The notes: generated by a model not told the origin, from the letters alone. A stretch of 64,000 nucleotides of DNA from Massilia alkalitolerans DSM 17462 (GCF_000427785.1 NZ_ATYR01000009.1:124001-188000); one strand, 5' to 3'. Shown: positions 25,226-34,843, counted from the first letter of the stretch. Made by a program: numbers and translations.

Positions 25226-26542
25226 ATGCGCGACCACTTCCTGCTTCGCCTGTCCAGCGGCGCCATGTTCTTGCTGCTGGCCGCCTGCGGCGACCGCTCC
25301 ACGCTGTCTCCCGGCGCCGACGTTGGCTCGCACCCGGTCCTGGTGTCGCCGGTCCGCTCCCTGGTTCCGACTGTGGACATCGCCCCCGCCAGGGGCTGGC
25401 CACCGGGCGGCAAGCCGCGCGCGGCGGCGGGACTGGCGGTGCGGGCCTACGCTTCCGGCCTCGACCATCCGCGCTGGCTCCACGTGCTGCCCAATGGCGA
25501 CGTGCTGGTTGCCGAGAGCAATGCACCGCGGCAGCCGGCCAAGAAGGGCATCAAGGACTGGGTTCAGAAAAAGGTGATGGAAAGGGCGGGCGCGGGCGTG
25601 CCCAGCGCGAACCGCATCACGCTGCTGCGCGATGCCGACGGCGATGGCGTGGCGGAACTGAAAACCGTGTTCCTGACCGGCCTGAATTCGCCCTTCGGCA
25701 TGGCGCTGGTCGGCGACACGCTGTATGTGGCGAACACCGACGGCATCGTGCGCTTCCCCTACCGCGCGGGCGATACCGCGATCACCGCGCAGGCAGCGCC
25801 TTTGGCGCCGCTGCCTGGCGGGCCGCTGAACCACCACTGGACCAAGAACATCATCGCCAGCCAGGATGGGCGCAAGCTGTACGCCACCACGGGTTCGAAC
25901 AGCAACGTGGCCGAGAACGGCATGGACCACGAAGTCGACCGCGCCGCGATCCTCGAAGTGGATATTGCCACCGGCAAGACCCGCCTCTTCGCCGCCGGCC
26001 TGCGCAACCCGAACGGCCTGGCCTGGAACCCGGAAACCGGGGTGCTGTGGACGGTGGTGAACGAACGCGACGAGATCGGCAGCGACCTGGTGCCGGACTA
26101 CCTGACCTCGGTGAAGGAGGGCGGCTTCTATGGCTGGCCCTACAGCTGGTATGGCAGGCACGTGGACGAGCGCGTCAAGCCGCAGCGCCCCGACCTGGTG
26201 GCCAGGGCGATCGTGCCGGACTATGCGCTGGGCGCCCACGTGGCGGCGCTGGGCCTGGCCTTCTATACCGGCGCGCTGCTGCCGCAGTTCGCGAATGGCG
26301 CCATCATCGGCCAGCACGGTTCCTGGAACCGCAAGCCGCTGTCGGGCTACAACGTGGTGTATGTGCCGTTCAGGGAAGGCAAGCCGGCCGGGAAACCGGT
26401 CGAGCTGCTCAGCGGCTTCCTCAACAAGGACGGCGAGGCGCAGGGGCGTCCGGTCGGGGTCGCGGTGGACGGGAAGGGCGCGATCCTGGTAGCGGACGAT
26501 GTCGGCAACGTGGTCTGGCGCGTGACGCCCGCCGCCCGGTAA
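25226..26542 (+). CDS. Sorbosone/glucose dehydrogenase-like lipoprotein (PQQ-type beta-propeller)
   Basis: A 438-residue protein with signal and lipobox LLAAC (Cys21). The mature part is a six-bladed soluble-GDH-like propeller: [92 protein letters not shown] and [17 protein letters not shown]. Family members are annotated as L-sorbosone dehydrogenase, or as PQQ-dependent sugar/aldose dehydrogenases acting in the periplasm. No PQQ synthesis genes are nearby. The stop abuts a convergent gene without a gap. Confidence 0.87.
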   Translation: MRDHFLLRLSSGAMFLLLAACGDRSTLSPGADVGSHPVLVSPVRSLVPTVDIAPARGWPPGGKPRAAAGLAVRAYASGLDHPRWLHVLPNGDVLVAESNAPRQPAKKGIKDWVQKKVMERAGAGVPSANRITLLRDADGDGVAELKTVFLTGLNSPFGMALVGDTLYVANTDGIVRFPYRAGDTAITAQAAPLAPLPGGPLNHHWTKNIIASQDGRKLYATTGSNSNVAENGMDHEVDRAAILEVDIATGKTRLFAAGLRNPNGLAWNPETGVLWTVVNERDEIGSDLVPDYLTSVKEGGFYGWPYSWYGRHVDERVKPQRPDLVARAIVPDYALGAHVAALGLAFYTGALLPQFANGAIIGQHGSWNRKPLSGYNVVYVPFREGKPAGKPVELLSGFLNKDGEAQGRPVGVAVDGKGAILVADDVGNVVWRVTPAAR

Positions 26543-26872
26543 TCAGGCGCAGCCGCTCACCAGCAGGATCGGCATCCCGGTCCACAGGATCCCCACGAAG
26601 GCCAGCACGGCGCCCAGCGCCGCCGCCCAGTCGAGCAGTCCGGCAGAACGCGCATCGCGCAGGATGCCGCGCTCGCGCCAGGCCAGCCACAGGCAGACCG
26701 CCAGCGCCGCCACGGTCGCGATCCCCAGCAGCAAGCGGTCCGGCCCGCCCGTGCGCATGACCGCCGGCGTGCACTGCGCCGCCGCCAGCAGGTAGCAGAA
26801 GATGAAATGCGCCGCCCATACCAGCAGGGGCAGGGTGCCGCGCATCAGTTGCCGGAAGAAGTGGTCTTGCAT
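26543..26872 (-). CDS. Small membrane protein at the end of the cytochrome oxidase operon
   Basis: A 109-residue protein of unrecognised family with three hydrophobic segments (about residues 13-31, 47-65 and 80-103). It lies 3 bases after the subunit I/III gene on the same strand, so it belongs to that operon. Position and topology suggest an accessory or assembly subunit of the oxidase. The Cys residues (CYLLAAAQC) are not in a recognised metal motif. Confidence 0.65.
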   Translation of the reverse strand: MQDHFFRQLMRGTLPLLVWAAHFIFCYLLAAAQCTPAVMRTGGPDRLLLGIATVAALAVCLWLAWRERGILRDARSAGLLDWAAALGAVLAFVGILWTGMPILLVSGCA

Positions 26873-26875
26873 GGT

Positions 26876-29401
26876 CTACTCCATCAGCCACGGCATCAGC
26901 GCCGGCAGGCCATGCACCAGCGCCATGCCGGCCAGGCCCTGCAGCGTCGTGTAGTGCCAGAGCAGGGCGACGTTGTCGAGCGTGGCGCGGCTGCGCTCGC
27001 CCAGGTGACCGCGCCAGGCGCGCAGCACCAGGTAGGGGCCGGCGATCGCCAGCACCACCACGTGCAGGCCCTGGTAGCCGAGCAGCCCGCCGATCGCGGC
27101 GCCCCAGGCGCTGGCGGTCGGGTCGAGGCCGGCGAACTGGTGGCCGCGCAAATCGAACAGGAAGGAGGCCGTGGTGCAGCCCAGCGCCAGCAGCACCAGC
27201 CAGGGCAGGCGGCGCTTGCCGAGCGCGCGCACGGCCAGCAGCATCAGCACCGAACTAGCCATCAAAAGGCCGGCCGAGACCAGCTGCGACGACAGTTCCG
27301 GCAGGGCGGCGCCGGGCGGCGGGCAGACTTGCAGCCGCATCGACACGTGGACGTAGGCGTAGCCAAAAGACGTGAAGATGCAGGCGTCGACGATCAGCAT
27401 CACCATCGTTCCCCACCACGACTGCGAGGCCGTGGTCTTGGCATTCACCGGCAGCACCAGGTCTTCGGCGACGCGCGCCTGGTCGATCGGCGGCTTGCGG
27501 TCCGATTCCCACAGCCAGGCGACGGTGCCGCCCACCGCCATCAAGCCGAAGATAAAGGCCGGCAGGATCGCCTTGACCGTCAGCAGCAGGAAGAAGCCGG
27601 CCGTGCCGAGGGCGGCGATGACCGGCAGCCAGCTGTCGGTCGGCAGCACCATCAGGTAGCGCGGCTCGGCCTTGACCGGACTGGTGGCGATGGTTTCGCG
27701 CAGGCCGGTGGCGGTGCCGGGCAGGTAGTGCTGGCCGCGCTCGACCTCTTCCGACAGGGTCGGCTGGTCCCACAGCGGATTGGTCGAGTGGATGCGCGGG
27801 ATGCTGCGGTTGCCGTAGGATTCCGACGGCAGCCATTCGAGGGTCGGCGCATTCCACGGATTGCCCACTTCCTTTTCCGGCCGGCGCAGCGCGCGCACGG
27901 CGTCGACGATGAACAGCAGCACGCCGAAGGCGAAGATGAAGGCGCCGACCGTGGACAGCATGTTCAGCAGGTTCCAGCCGAGGTGCGCATCATAGGTGTA
28001 GACCCGGCGCGGCATGCCGTACAGGCCCGTGATGTGCATCGGGAAGAAGGCCAGGTTGAAGCCGCCGAACATCATCCAGAACACCCAGCGTCCCAGCTTC
28101 TCGGACAGGGGCTGGCCCTTGACCAGCGGCAGCCAGTAATACATCCCGGCGAACACCGGGAACACCATGCCGCCGATCAGGACGTAGTGCAGGTGGGCCA
28201 CGATGAAATAGGTGTCGTGCGCCTGCCAGTCGAACGGGATCACGGCCACCATCACCCCGGTCAGGCCGCCCAGCACGAAGATGAACATGAAGCCCATCAG
28301 GAACAGCGCCGGGGACGTCATGCGCACCCGCCCGTTCCACAGGGTGGCGATCCAGGCGAACACCTGGATGCCGGTCGGGATGGCGACGGCCATGCTGGCG
28401 GCCGAGATGAAGCTCATCTCCAGCACACCCAGGCCGGCGGTGAACATGTGGTGGGCCCACAGCCCGAAGCTGAAGAAGCCCACGCCGACCAGGGCCACGA
28501 TGATGGCGCGCCTCCCCACCAGCGGGGTGCCGGCAATGGTCGGGATCATGGTCGAGACCATGCCGGCGGCGGGCAGGAAGATGATGTAGACCTCGGGGTG
28601 GCCGAAGAACCAGAACAGGTGTTGCCACAGGATCGGGTCGCCGCCGCGCTCGGCGATGAAGAAGGGCCAGTCGAAGGCGCGTTCCAGTTCCAGCAGGGCG
28701 GTGCCGGCGATCACCGCCGGGAAAGCGAACACGATCATCACCGCCACCACCAGCATGGCCCAGGCGTACACCGGCATGCGGCGCAGCGTCATGCCCGGCG
28801 CGCGCGTGAACAGGATGCCGACGATCAGTTCGATCGCGCCGGCGATCGCCGAGATCTCGATGAAGCCGATTCCCAGCAGCCAGAAGTCGGCGTTCAGGCC
28901 CGGCGAATAGGTGTTACTGGTGTAGGGCGGGTACATGAACCAGCCGCCGTCCGGCGCCAGGCCGACGAAGATGGTGCAGAAGAAGGCCAGGCCGCCGAAG
29001 GCGTAGGCCCAGTAGGCATAGGCGGACAGGCGCGGGAAGGGCAGGTCGCGCGCGCCCAGCATGTTGGGCAGCAGGTAGACGGCCAATGCCTCGACGATCG
29101 GGATCGCGAACAGGAACATCATCACCGTGCCGTGCATGGTGAAGACCTGGTTGTAGGTATCGGGGCTGAGCAGGGTGTTGCCGGGCACGGCCAGCTGCAC
29201 CCGCATGACCAACGCCAGGATGCCGGCCAGGACGAAGAACAGCAGGGCGGTGCCGATATACAGCAGGCCGATACTGGTGTTGTTCACCGACGTCAAGAAG
29301 CGCCAGCCGGTGGGCGTGCGCCAGACTTCCTTCAGGCGCTCGAATTCGCCGTCCGGGCGGGGCAATGAATTAGGCAAATGCGTGGGCAGCGGCTGCGTCA
29401 T
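26876..29401 (-). CDS. ctaD: Cytochrome c oxidase, fused subunits I and III
   Basis: An 841-residue fusion. Residues about 1-560 are subunit I: FTMHGTVMMFLFAIP (haem a ligand His), FWFFGHPEVYIIFLP (Cu-B His and the Glu/Tyr region of A-type oxidases), LWAHHMFTAG (Cu-B His pair), and AHLHYVLIGGMVFP (haem ligands). A linker follows with LPTDSWLPVIAALG. Residues about 640-841 form a subunit III-like part (QSWWGTMVMLIVDACIFTSFGYAYVHV ... YQGLHVVVLAIAGPY, and WHYTTLQGLAGMAL). It reduces oxygen to water and pumps protons. The start overlaps the subunit II stop (ATGA). I+III fusions are known in caa3-type oxidases. Confidence 0.93.
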   Translation of the reverse strand: MTQPLPTHLPNSLPRPDGEFERLKEVWRTPTGWRFLTSVNNTSIGLLYIGTALLFFVLAGILALVMRVQLAVPGNTLLSPDTYNQVFTMHGTVMMFLFAIPIVEALAVYLLPNMLGARDLPFPRLSAYAYWAYAFGGLAFFCTIFVGLAPDGGWFMYPPYTSNTYSPGLNADFWLLGIGFIEISAIAGAIELIVGILFTRAPGMTLRRMPVYAWAMLVVAVMIVFAFPAVIAGTALLELERAFDWPFFIAERGGDPILWQHLFWFFGHPEVYIIFLPAAGMVSTMIPTIAGTPLVGRRAIIVALVGVGFFSFGLWAHHMFTAGLGVLEMSFISAASMAVAIPTGIQVFAWIATLWNGRVRMTSPALFLMGFMFIFVLGGLTGVMVAVIPFDWQAHDTYFIVAHLHYVLIGGMVFPVFAGMYYWLPLVKGQPLSEKLGRWVFWMMFGGFNLAFFPMHITGLYGMPRRVYTYDAHLGWNLLNMLSTVGAFIFAFGVLLFIVDAVRALRRPEKEVGNPWNAPTLEWLPSESYGNRSIPRIHSTNPLWDQPTLSEEVERGQHYLPGTATGLRETIATSPVKAEPRYLMVLPTDSWLPVIAALGTAGFFLLLTVKAILPAFIFGLMAVGGTVAWLWESDRKPPIDQARVAEDLVLPVNAKTTASQSWWGTMVMLIVDACIFTSFGYAYVHVSMRLQVCPPPGAALPELSSQLVSAGLLMASSVLMLLAVRALGKRRLPWLVLLALGCTTASFLFDLRGHQFAGLDPTASAWGAAIGGLLGYQGLHVVVLAIAGPYLVLRAWRGHLGERSRATLDNVALLWHYTTLQGLAGMALVHGLPALMPWLME

Positions 29402-30348
29402 TTCAGGTGCTCGAGGTAGGTGGCCAGCGCGCGCAGCGTGTCGCGGTCGAGGTCTTGCGAGCCGGGCATGAAGACGCCGGGCTTGGCGGCCTGCGGGTCG
29501 GCGATCCAGCCTTTCAAGGTGTCGCGGTGATTGCGCAAGGTGCCGGCGCCGATGTGCATGCGGCTGCCGACGTGGGTCAGGTCCGGGCCGAGGCGCGATC
29601 CTTCGGCCACGCCGCGGATCGTGTGGCAGGCCTGGCAGCGCTGCTCCAGGAAAGCAGCGCGGCCGCGTTCGAGGATCGCGTTGTCGGCAGGCAGGGCAGG
29701 CTGCGCCTGGCGTGCCAGCCAGGCCTCGAAGTCCTGCGGCGCCAGCGCCACCACGTGCAGCGCCATCTTGGCATGCTGGGCGCCGCAGTATTCGGCGCAC
29801 TGGCCGCGGTAGATGCCCGGCTTGTCGGCGCGCAGGGTCAGGCCGGTGACGCGGCCCGGCACCATGTCGCGCTTGCCGGCCAGCGAGGGCACCCACAGGC
29901 TGTGGATCACATCGGCCGAATTCAGGCCGAGGTAGACCTTGCGGCCGACCGGAATGTGGATCTCGTTGGCGGTGACGATCTCGCGTCCGCTCGCCGGGTC
30001 GTGGTAGCGCACTTCCCACCACCACATCTTGGCGGTGACCGAGATGGTGAGCGCGTCGCGCGAGGTCTGCGGCGCCAGTTGGGCGCTGCGCCAGGTGCTC
30101 CACCCCAGGAGCGCGGTGAGCACCACCACCGGAAAGGCGATGCCGCCGCCCCCGATCCACAGCAGCGCGCGCGCCGGCCTGCTTTGGCGTCCGCCTTGGC
30201 GCCGCAGGCTGAGGTACAGCAGCGCCATCACGGCGAGGAAGATCAGGGCGCCGGCGCCGAACATCACCCAGGCGAACTGGCTGATGATGGCCGCGTCCCA
30301 GCCGGCCGGCTCCAGGGCCGAGTGCAGGGTGCCGGTCACGGCGCTCAC
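29398..30348 (-). CDS. ctaC: Cytochrome c oxidase subunit II with fused cytochrome c domain
   Basis: A 316-residue caa3-type subunit II. Two membrane segments (about 22-45 and 58-80) are followed by the Cu-A cupredoxin: AKMWWWEVRYHD, VIHSLWVPSLAGKRDMVPG, and the ligand loop GQCAEYCGAQHAKM. The C-terminal third is a cytochrome c domain with CQACH and a probable Met ligand in FMPGSQDL. A GTG start at 30348 is used because it overlaps the preceding cytochrome stop (GTGA) and no ATG fits. It passes electrons from its own haem c to Cu-A and on to subunit I. Confidence 0.92.
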   Translation of the reverse strand: MSAVTGTLHSALEPAGWDAAIISQFAWVMFGAGALIFLAVMALLYLSLRRQGGRQSRPARALLWIGGGGIAFPVVVLTALLGWSTWRSAQLAPQTSRDALTISVTAKMWWWEVRYHDPASGREIVTANEIHIPVGRKVYLGLNSADVIHSLWVPSLAGKRDMVPGRVTGLTLRADKPGIYRGQCAEYCGAQHAKMALHVVALAPQDFEAWLARQAQPALPADNAILERGRAAFLEQRCQACHTIRGVAEGSRLGPDLTHVGSRMHIGAGTLRNHRDTLKGWIADPQAAKPGVFMPGSQDLDRDTLRALATYLEHLK

Positions 30349-30752
30349 CGCAGGGTGTACAGGAAAGCCGCCATGTGGCGCGCCTCCTGTTCCGTCAGGC
30401 CCATGGGCGGCATCTCGGTGCCGGGTTTGACGGCATGCGGCACGCGCAGCCATTGCACCATGTTGGCGGGCTGGTTGGGGATGCCGCCGGCGATGTAGCT
30501 CAGGCGGCCGATGTAGTCGAGCGAAGGGCCGGCGCCGTCCGACTTGCCGTCCGCGCCCTGCACGCCCGGGATCACGTGGCATGCGCCGCACTGGTACTGG
30601 GTGACCAGCCGCAGTCCCTGCTGTACCTCGCCGCCGGGGACGATCGAGCGTGGTTCGTCCTTGCACCCGGCGAGCAATACGGCACATGCCAGCATCATGC
30701 CGGCAGCTTGTGGGGTTTTGCGGACGGAATCGCTGTAAAGACGGGTGCGCAC
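30345..30752 (-). CDS. Lipoprotein cytochrome c, first gene of oxidase operon
   Basis: About 135 residues with one haem site, CGACH, preceded by QQGLRLVTQYQ. A probable Met ligand is in GTEMPPMGLTEQEA. A hydrophobic N-terminal segment ends in LAGC, a lipobox, so it is probably anchored in the periplasm. The start is uncertain: GTG 30752 is the longest, and an internal ATG about 54 bases later (MMLACAVLLAGC) would still give a short signal. It overlaps ctaC by 4 bases. It probably feeds electrons to the oxidase. Confidence 0.8.
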   Translation of the reverse strand: MRTRLYSDSVRKTPQAAGMMLACAVLLAGCKDEPRSIVPGGEVQQGLRLVTQYQCGACHVIPGVQGADGKSDGAGPSLDYIGRLSYIAGGIPNQPANMVQWLRVPHAVKPGTEMPPMGLTEQEARHMAAFLYTLR

Positions 30753-30840
30753 GCTTGGAAATCAGAATTGTGGAGTGGCTTTTATAATACACAAAGAGTG
30801 ATGTATTTTTTTTAACGAATCCAATCGGACGCACCCCGAC

Positions 30841-31407
30841 ATGCTCTCCAACCGCCGCAGGCTGATCGTGAAGACCGCTGTATCGACGTTGCTCGCGGCA
30901 GGCGTCACCGCGGGCGCGGCCGGCCTCGCGCTCCTGTATGGCGGCTGGTACAACATCGGCGCCACCGCCCAGCATTTCCCCTATGTGTACACGGTGCTGG
31001 AAAAGGGCATGGCGAACTCGGTGCGCCACCACGCACGCGAGGTGCAGGTGCCGCGCCTCGGGGGCGAGCAGCAGTTGCGCCTCGGCGCCGCGGTCTATCG
31101 CGACAAGTGCCTGCAATGCCACGGCGGCCCGGGCGTGGCCCAGTCCACCATCGGCATGAGCATGCAGCCGATCCCCGGCCCGCTGGTGGACGCCACCCAG
31201 CACTGGGAAGCGCGCGAGCTGTACTGGATCACGAAGAACGGCATCAAGATGAGCGGCATGCCGGCCTGGGAATACCACCTGGGCGAGGACGAGATCTGGG
31301 CGGTGGTGGCCTTCGTCAGGGCCATGCCGGCGATGAATGCGCGGGATTTCCGCGCCTGGACGGCGCAGCCGGGCGCAGCGGCCCTGGCGCAGGGAGAGGC
31401 GAAATGA
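30841..31407 (+). CDS. Membrane-anchored c-type cytochrome
   Basis: A 188-residue protein. The N-terminal basic segment and hydrophobic stretch (about 10-33) form a signal or anchor. The haem site is CLQCH, with AAVYRDKCLQCHGGPG at about residues 84-99, and a likely axial Met in KMSGMPAWEYHLGEDEIWAVVAFV. It is divergent from the oxidase operon and coupled to the next cytochrome gene by ATGA. The module resembles gene groups next to caa3 oxidases, so a role in electron delivery is inferred. Confidence 0.83.
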   Translation: MLSNRRRLIVKTAVSTLLAAGVTAGAAGLALLYGGWYNIGATAQHFPYVYTVLEKGMANSVRHHAREVQVPRLGGEQQLRLGAAVYRDKCLQCHGGPGVAQSTIGMSMQPIPGPLVDATQHWEARELYWITKNGIKMSGMPAWEYHLGEDEIWAVVAFVRAMPAMNARDFRAWTAQPGAAALAQGEAK

Positions 31408-31763
31408 GCGCCTTACGCATCGCGGCGGTGCTGGCGCTGGCCGGCCTGGCCGCCTGCTCGCCCAAGCGGCCGCCGGTCGGCGTGCAGGGCGACCCGGAAC
31501 GCGGCAAGATTGCCGTGACGCAGTACGCCTGCCAGTCCTGCCACCTGATCCCCGGCGTGCCGGGCTCGAAGGTCTATGTCGGCCGGCCGCTCGAAGGCAT
31601 GGCCGAGCGCAAGGTGCTGGCGGGGGCGGTGCCCAGCGACCAGGCCGGCCTGGTGCGCTGGATCCGCGATCCGCAGTCGATCGACCCGAATACCGCCATG
31701 CCGAACATGGGCGTGAGCGAACGCGATGCGCTCGATATCAGCGCATATCTGCTGAGCCAATAA
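31404..31763 (+). CDS. Lipoprotein cytochrome c
   Basis: A 119-residue protein with lipobox LAAC (Cys18) and haem site CQSCH in YACQSCHLIPGVPG. The likely Met ligand is in NTAMPNMGVSERDALDISAYL. It closely resembles the minus-strand cytochrome at 30345 in length and layout (xCxxCHxIPGVxG ... MPxMG), so the two look like paralogues flanking the divergent promoter. Its ATG overlaps the previous stop. Confidence 0.85.
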   Translation: MSALRIAAVLALAGLAACSPKRPPVGVQGDPERGKIAVTQYACQSCHLIPGVPGSKVYVGRPLEGMAERKVLAGAVPSDQAGLVRWIRDPQSIDPNTAMPNMGVSERDALDISAYLLSQ

Positions 31764-31844
31764 CCTGGCCGTCCGATCCTTGGTATCATCGCCCGCTGGC
31801 CCATGCTGGGCGTGTTCGGCGTTTGATATACAAGGAAGACAAGA

Positions 31845-32693
31845 ATGAGATTGGTGCGCTATGGCCGCCCGGGCAAGGAAAAGCCGGGCCTGTTCGACGA
31901 AGAGGGCCGCCTGCGCGACCTGTCCGGGATCATCGACGACATCGACGCGTCGCAACTCTCGGACAAGGCGCTGCGCAAGCTGGCGAAGCTTGAGTGGAAG
32001 ACGCTGCCGCTGGTGCGCGGCAATCCGCGCCTGGGCGTGCCGGTCAAGGGCGTCGGCAAGTTCATCGGGATCGGCATGAACTATGCCGACCATGCGGCGG
32101 AAACTGGCGCCGAGGTGCCGAAGGAGCCGATCTTCTTCACCAAGGCGATCAGCAGCCTGTCCGGCCCGGACGATCCGGTCCAGCTGCCGAAGGGCTCGAA
32201 GAAGACCGACTGGGAAGTCGAACTGGGCGTGGTGATCGGCACCCGCGCGCAGTACGTCAGCGAAGACGAGGCGCTCAAGTACGTGGCCGGTTACTGCGTG
32301 GTCAACGACGTGTCCGAGCGCGCCTTCCAGTTCGAGATGGGCTCGCAGTGGGACAAGGGCAAGGGCTGCGACACCTTCGGTCCGGTCGGCCCCTTCCTGG
32401 TGACGCGCGACGAAATCTACGACGTGCAGGACCTCGACCTCTACCTGGAACTGAACGGCAAGCGCATGCAGACCGGGAACACCGCGAACATGATCTTCAC
32501 GGTGGCGCAAATCGTCAGCTACGTGTCGCGCTTCATGACCTTGGCCCCGGGCGACATCATCACCACCGGCACGCCGCCGGGCGTGGGCATGGGACGCTCG
32601 CCGCAGCGCTTCCTGAAGAAGGGCGACAAGCTCCGTCTCGGCATCGCCGGCCTGGGAGAGCAGCAACAGGAAATAGTCGCCTTCCCGAAGTAA
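31845..32693 (+). CDS. Fumarylacetoacetate hydrolase family protein
   Basis: A 282-residue FAH-fold enzyme. Motifs: KFIGIGMNYADHAAE, then DWEVELGVVIG (metal ligand Glu/Asp), GCDTFGPVGPFLV, and the C-terminal LAPGDIITTGTPPGVGMG. This subfamily includes 2,4-diketo-3-deoxy-L-fuconate hydrolase and ureidoglycolate lyase annotations. It cleaves C-C bonds in beta-diketo acids with a divalent metal. It has a good ribosome site (AAGGAAGACAAGA). Its neighbours do not fix the substrate. Confidence 0.88.
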   Translation: MRLVRYGRPGKEKPGLFDEEGRLRDLSGIIDDIDASQLSDKALRKLAKLEWKTLPLVRGNPRLGVPVKGVGKFIGIGMNYADHAAETGAEVPKEPIFFTKAISSLSGPDDPVQLPKGSKKTDWEVELGVVIGTRAQYVSEDEALKYVAGYCVVNDVSERAFQFEMGSQWDKGKGCDTFGPVGPFLVTRDEIYDVQDLDLYLELNGKRMQTGNTANMIFTVAQIVSYVSRFMTLAPGDIITTGTPPGVGMGRSPQRFLKKGDKLRLGIAGLGEQQQEIVAFPK

Positions 32694-32697
32694 GGGG

Positions 32698-33252
32698 CTA
32701 GTCCGGCAGGCGCGTCTCGCAGCCTGCCGGCACCGCCGTCCTGGCCGTGTTCATCACCATGGCCAGGAAGGTGTAATACCCGTTGATCCCCATGAGATCG
32801 ACCACGCCGTGCTCGCCGAACAGCGCGAGCGCATCGGCATACACCCGGTCCGAGACCGATTTCCCCTCGTGCAGCTCGACGCAAAAGTCGTGCACCACCG
32901 CTTCGTCGACCAGCATGTCGCTTGGTCTGCGCCGCTCGGCGATCGCATGGATCACCGAGGCCGGGATGCCCACCTGGGCCGCGATCGGCGCGTGGATCGC
33001 CCATTCGACCTGCTGGTTCCACTGGCGTGCGGTGACCAGGATCGCCAGCTCCGACAGCCGCACCCCGATCGCGCTGCGGTAGCGCAGGTACTCGCCCATG
33101 CGCTGGGCGTATTCCATCAGCTCCGGGCTGCGCAGCAAGGGCACGAAAGGGCCGTACACCGCCCCGCGCGGCCCGTCGATGATGGCCTGCGCCGCGGCGC
33201 GCTGGGCCGGGGTCATGTCCTCCAGGGCGATCGGTCCGAGTCGGTCGGTCAT
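32698..33252 (-). CDS. Carboxymuconolactone decarboxylase family protein
   Basis: A 184-residue all-helical CMD-like protein. The core is LSELAILVTARQWNQQVEWAIHAPIA, with the ExxH arrangement, followed by IPASVIHAIAERRRPSDM. The peroxidatic CxxC of AhpD is absent, so it belongs to the decarboxylase-like branch rather than the antioxidant branch. The start at 33252 (MTDRLGPIALEDM) matches the family beginning. It is convergent with the FAH gene and divergent from an aminotransferase. The substrate is unknown. Confidence 0.83.
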   Translation of the reverse strand: MTDRLGPIALEDMTPAQRAAAQAIIDGPRGAVYGPFVPLLRSPELMEYAQRMGEYLRYRSAIGVRLSELAILVTARQWNQQVEWAIHAPIAAQVGIPASVIHAIAERRRPSDMLVDEAVVHDFCVELHEGKSVSDRVYADALALFGEHGVVDLMGINGYYTFLAMVMNTARTAVPAGCETRLPD

Positions 33253-33367
33253 AGGGACGAGCAATTTGTTGTAATTAGAAAATAATTGCACAGCGTTCTC
33301 TAAAAATCAAAAGAACCGGCGCCGGGCACGCTTATTGTCAAACTCTTGTTCTGACCAAGGAGTCGCA

Positions 33368-34693
33368 ATGAGCCATATCCTTCACCGCAACCTGCGCCAG
33401 GTGCCGCCGACCGCGGTGTCAGCAAGCGGCATCCGCATGCGCGACAAGGCCGGACGGATCTACATCGACGCCAGCGGCGGGGCTGCCGTGTCCTCGCTCG
33501 GCCACGGGCACCCTGACGTGATCGCCGCCATGCACCGCCAGATCGACCGCTGCGCCTATGCCCACACCGCCTTCTTCACCACCGACGCGGCCGAGGAACT
33601 GGCCGACCGGCTCATTGCCGGGGCGCCGCAGGACATCGGCGGCGTCTACCTGGTCTCGGGCGGCTCGGAAGCGATGGAGACGGCGCTCAAGCTGGCGCGC
33701 CAGTACTGGGTGGAGGCGGGCGAGCCGCAGCGCCGCCTGTTCATGGCGCGGCGCCAGAGCTACCACGGCAACACCCTGGGCGCGCTGGCGGTGGGCGGCA
33801 ACGAGTGGCGCCGCAAGGCCTTCGCACCGCTGCTGATGGACACCGTGCGGGTCAGCGCCTGCTACGAATACCGCGGCCGCGCGGCGCACCAGAGCGTGGA
33901 CGACTACACCGCCGGCCTGCTCGACGAGCTGGAAACCAACATCCTCAAGGCCGGGCCGGAGAACATCATCGCTTTCGTCGCCGAGCCGGTGGTGGGCGCC
34001 ACCGGCGGCGCGATCCCCCCGACGCCGGGCTACTTCCAGGGCGTGCGCGACATCTGCGACCGCTACCGCATCCTGTTCATCGCCGACGAGGTGATGTGCG
34101 GGATGGGGCGCACCGGCACCATGTATGCGATCGAGCAGGACGGCGTGGCGCCGGACATCATCGCGATCGCCAAGGGCCTGGGCGCGGGCTACCAGCCGAT
34201 CGGCGCGGTGCTGGCGCACCAGACCATCGTCGACTGCCTGCGTAACGGCAGCGGCATGTTCCAGCACGGGCACACCTACATCGGGCACCCGGTGGCGGCC
34301 GCGGCGGCGCTGGAAGTGCAGAAGGTGATCGAGCGCGACGACCTGCTGGGGCGGGTGCGCAGCCGCGGCGCCACGCTGCGGCGCATGCTGGGCGACGTGT
34401 TCGGCACCCACGAGCACGTGGGCGACATCCGCGGGCGCGGCATGTTCCTGGCGCTGGAATTCGTGCAGGACCGGGCCGACAAGCGGCCGTTCGCGCCGGA
34501 GCGCAAGCTGCACGCGGCGATCAAGGCCAAGGCGATGGAAAACGGGCTGATGGTCTACCCGATGGGCGGGACCATCGACGGGCAGTACGGCGACCACGTG
34601 CTGCTGGCGCCGCCTTTCATTGCGACGGCGGCGGATCTGTCGGAGATCGTGTCGCGGCTGGCCGATGCGGTGGAGGCGGCGTTGAAGCAGTAG
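33368..34693 (+). CDS. Class III PLP-dependent aminotransferase
   Basis: A 441-residue omega-aminotransferase-like enzyme. Motifs: YIDASGGAAVSSLGHGHPDV near the N-terminus, VSGGSEAMETALKLARQYW (phosphate-binding), FIADEVMCGMGRTG (Asp to the PLP nitrogen), IIAIAKGLGAGYQPIGAVL (Schiff-base Lys) and FQHGHTYIGHPVAAAAALE. Substrates are likely omega-amino acids, polyamines or beta-amino acids with pyruvate or 2-oxoglutarate as acceptor. The ATG at 33368 follows AAGGAG. The divergent AT-rich spacer (33253-33367) contains a GCAATT...AATTGC inverted repeat that may bind a regulator. Confidence 0.88.
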   Translation: MSHILHRNLRQVPPTAVSASGIRMRDKAGRIYIDASGGAAVSSLGHGHPDVIAAMHRQIDRCAYAHTAFFTTDAAEELADRLIAGAPQDIGGVYLVSGGSEAMETALKLARQYWVEAGEPQRRLFMARRQSYHGNTLGALAVGGNEWRRKAFAPLLMDTVRVSACYEYRGRAAHQSVDDYTAGLLDELETNILKAGPENIIAFVAEPVVGATGGAIPPTPGYFQGVRDICDRYRILFIADEVMCGMGRTGTMYAIEQDGVAPDIIAIAKGLGAGYQPIGAVLAHQTIVDCLRNGSGMFQHGHTYIGHPVAAAAALEVQKVIERDDLLGRVRSRGATLRRMLGDVFGTHEHVGDIRGRGMFLALEFVQDRADKRPFAPERKLHAAIKAKAMENGLMVYPMGGTIDGQYGDHVLLAPPFIATAADLSEIVSRLADAVEAALKQ

Positions 34694-34746
34694 GCCAGGT
34701 CGACGTGAAACGCTGACACAGCTGCCCATTAAAGCAGGCTCAAAAA

Positions 34747-34804
34747 CGTCATTCCCGCGAAGGCGACGCAACGCACTTGGATTCCCGCCTGCGCGGGAAT
34801 GACG
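34747..34804. repeat. Short REP-like element
   Basis: Outer inverted repeat CGTCATTCCCGCG (34747-34759) and CGCGGGAATGACG (34792-34804). The right half contains ATTCCCGC-CTGC-GCGGGAAT. It shares ACTTGGATTCCCGCC with the longer elements at 46261 and 52345 and seems to be a shortened copy. It lies between two convergent genes. Confidence 0.75.
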
Positions 34805-34843
34805 GTTTATAAGCTAACGCAGAGAAAAAGGACGACTAGCCGC

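Noticed and set aside
22398..25526. A 1042-codon minus-strand open frame
   Set aside because: It is antisense to the KamA-type and MFS genes, which have clear motifs; the antisense product is His/Arg/Gln-rich with no family pattern.
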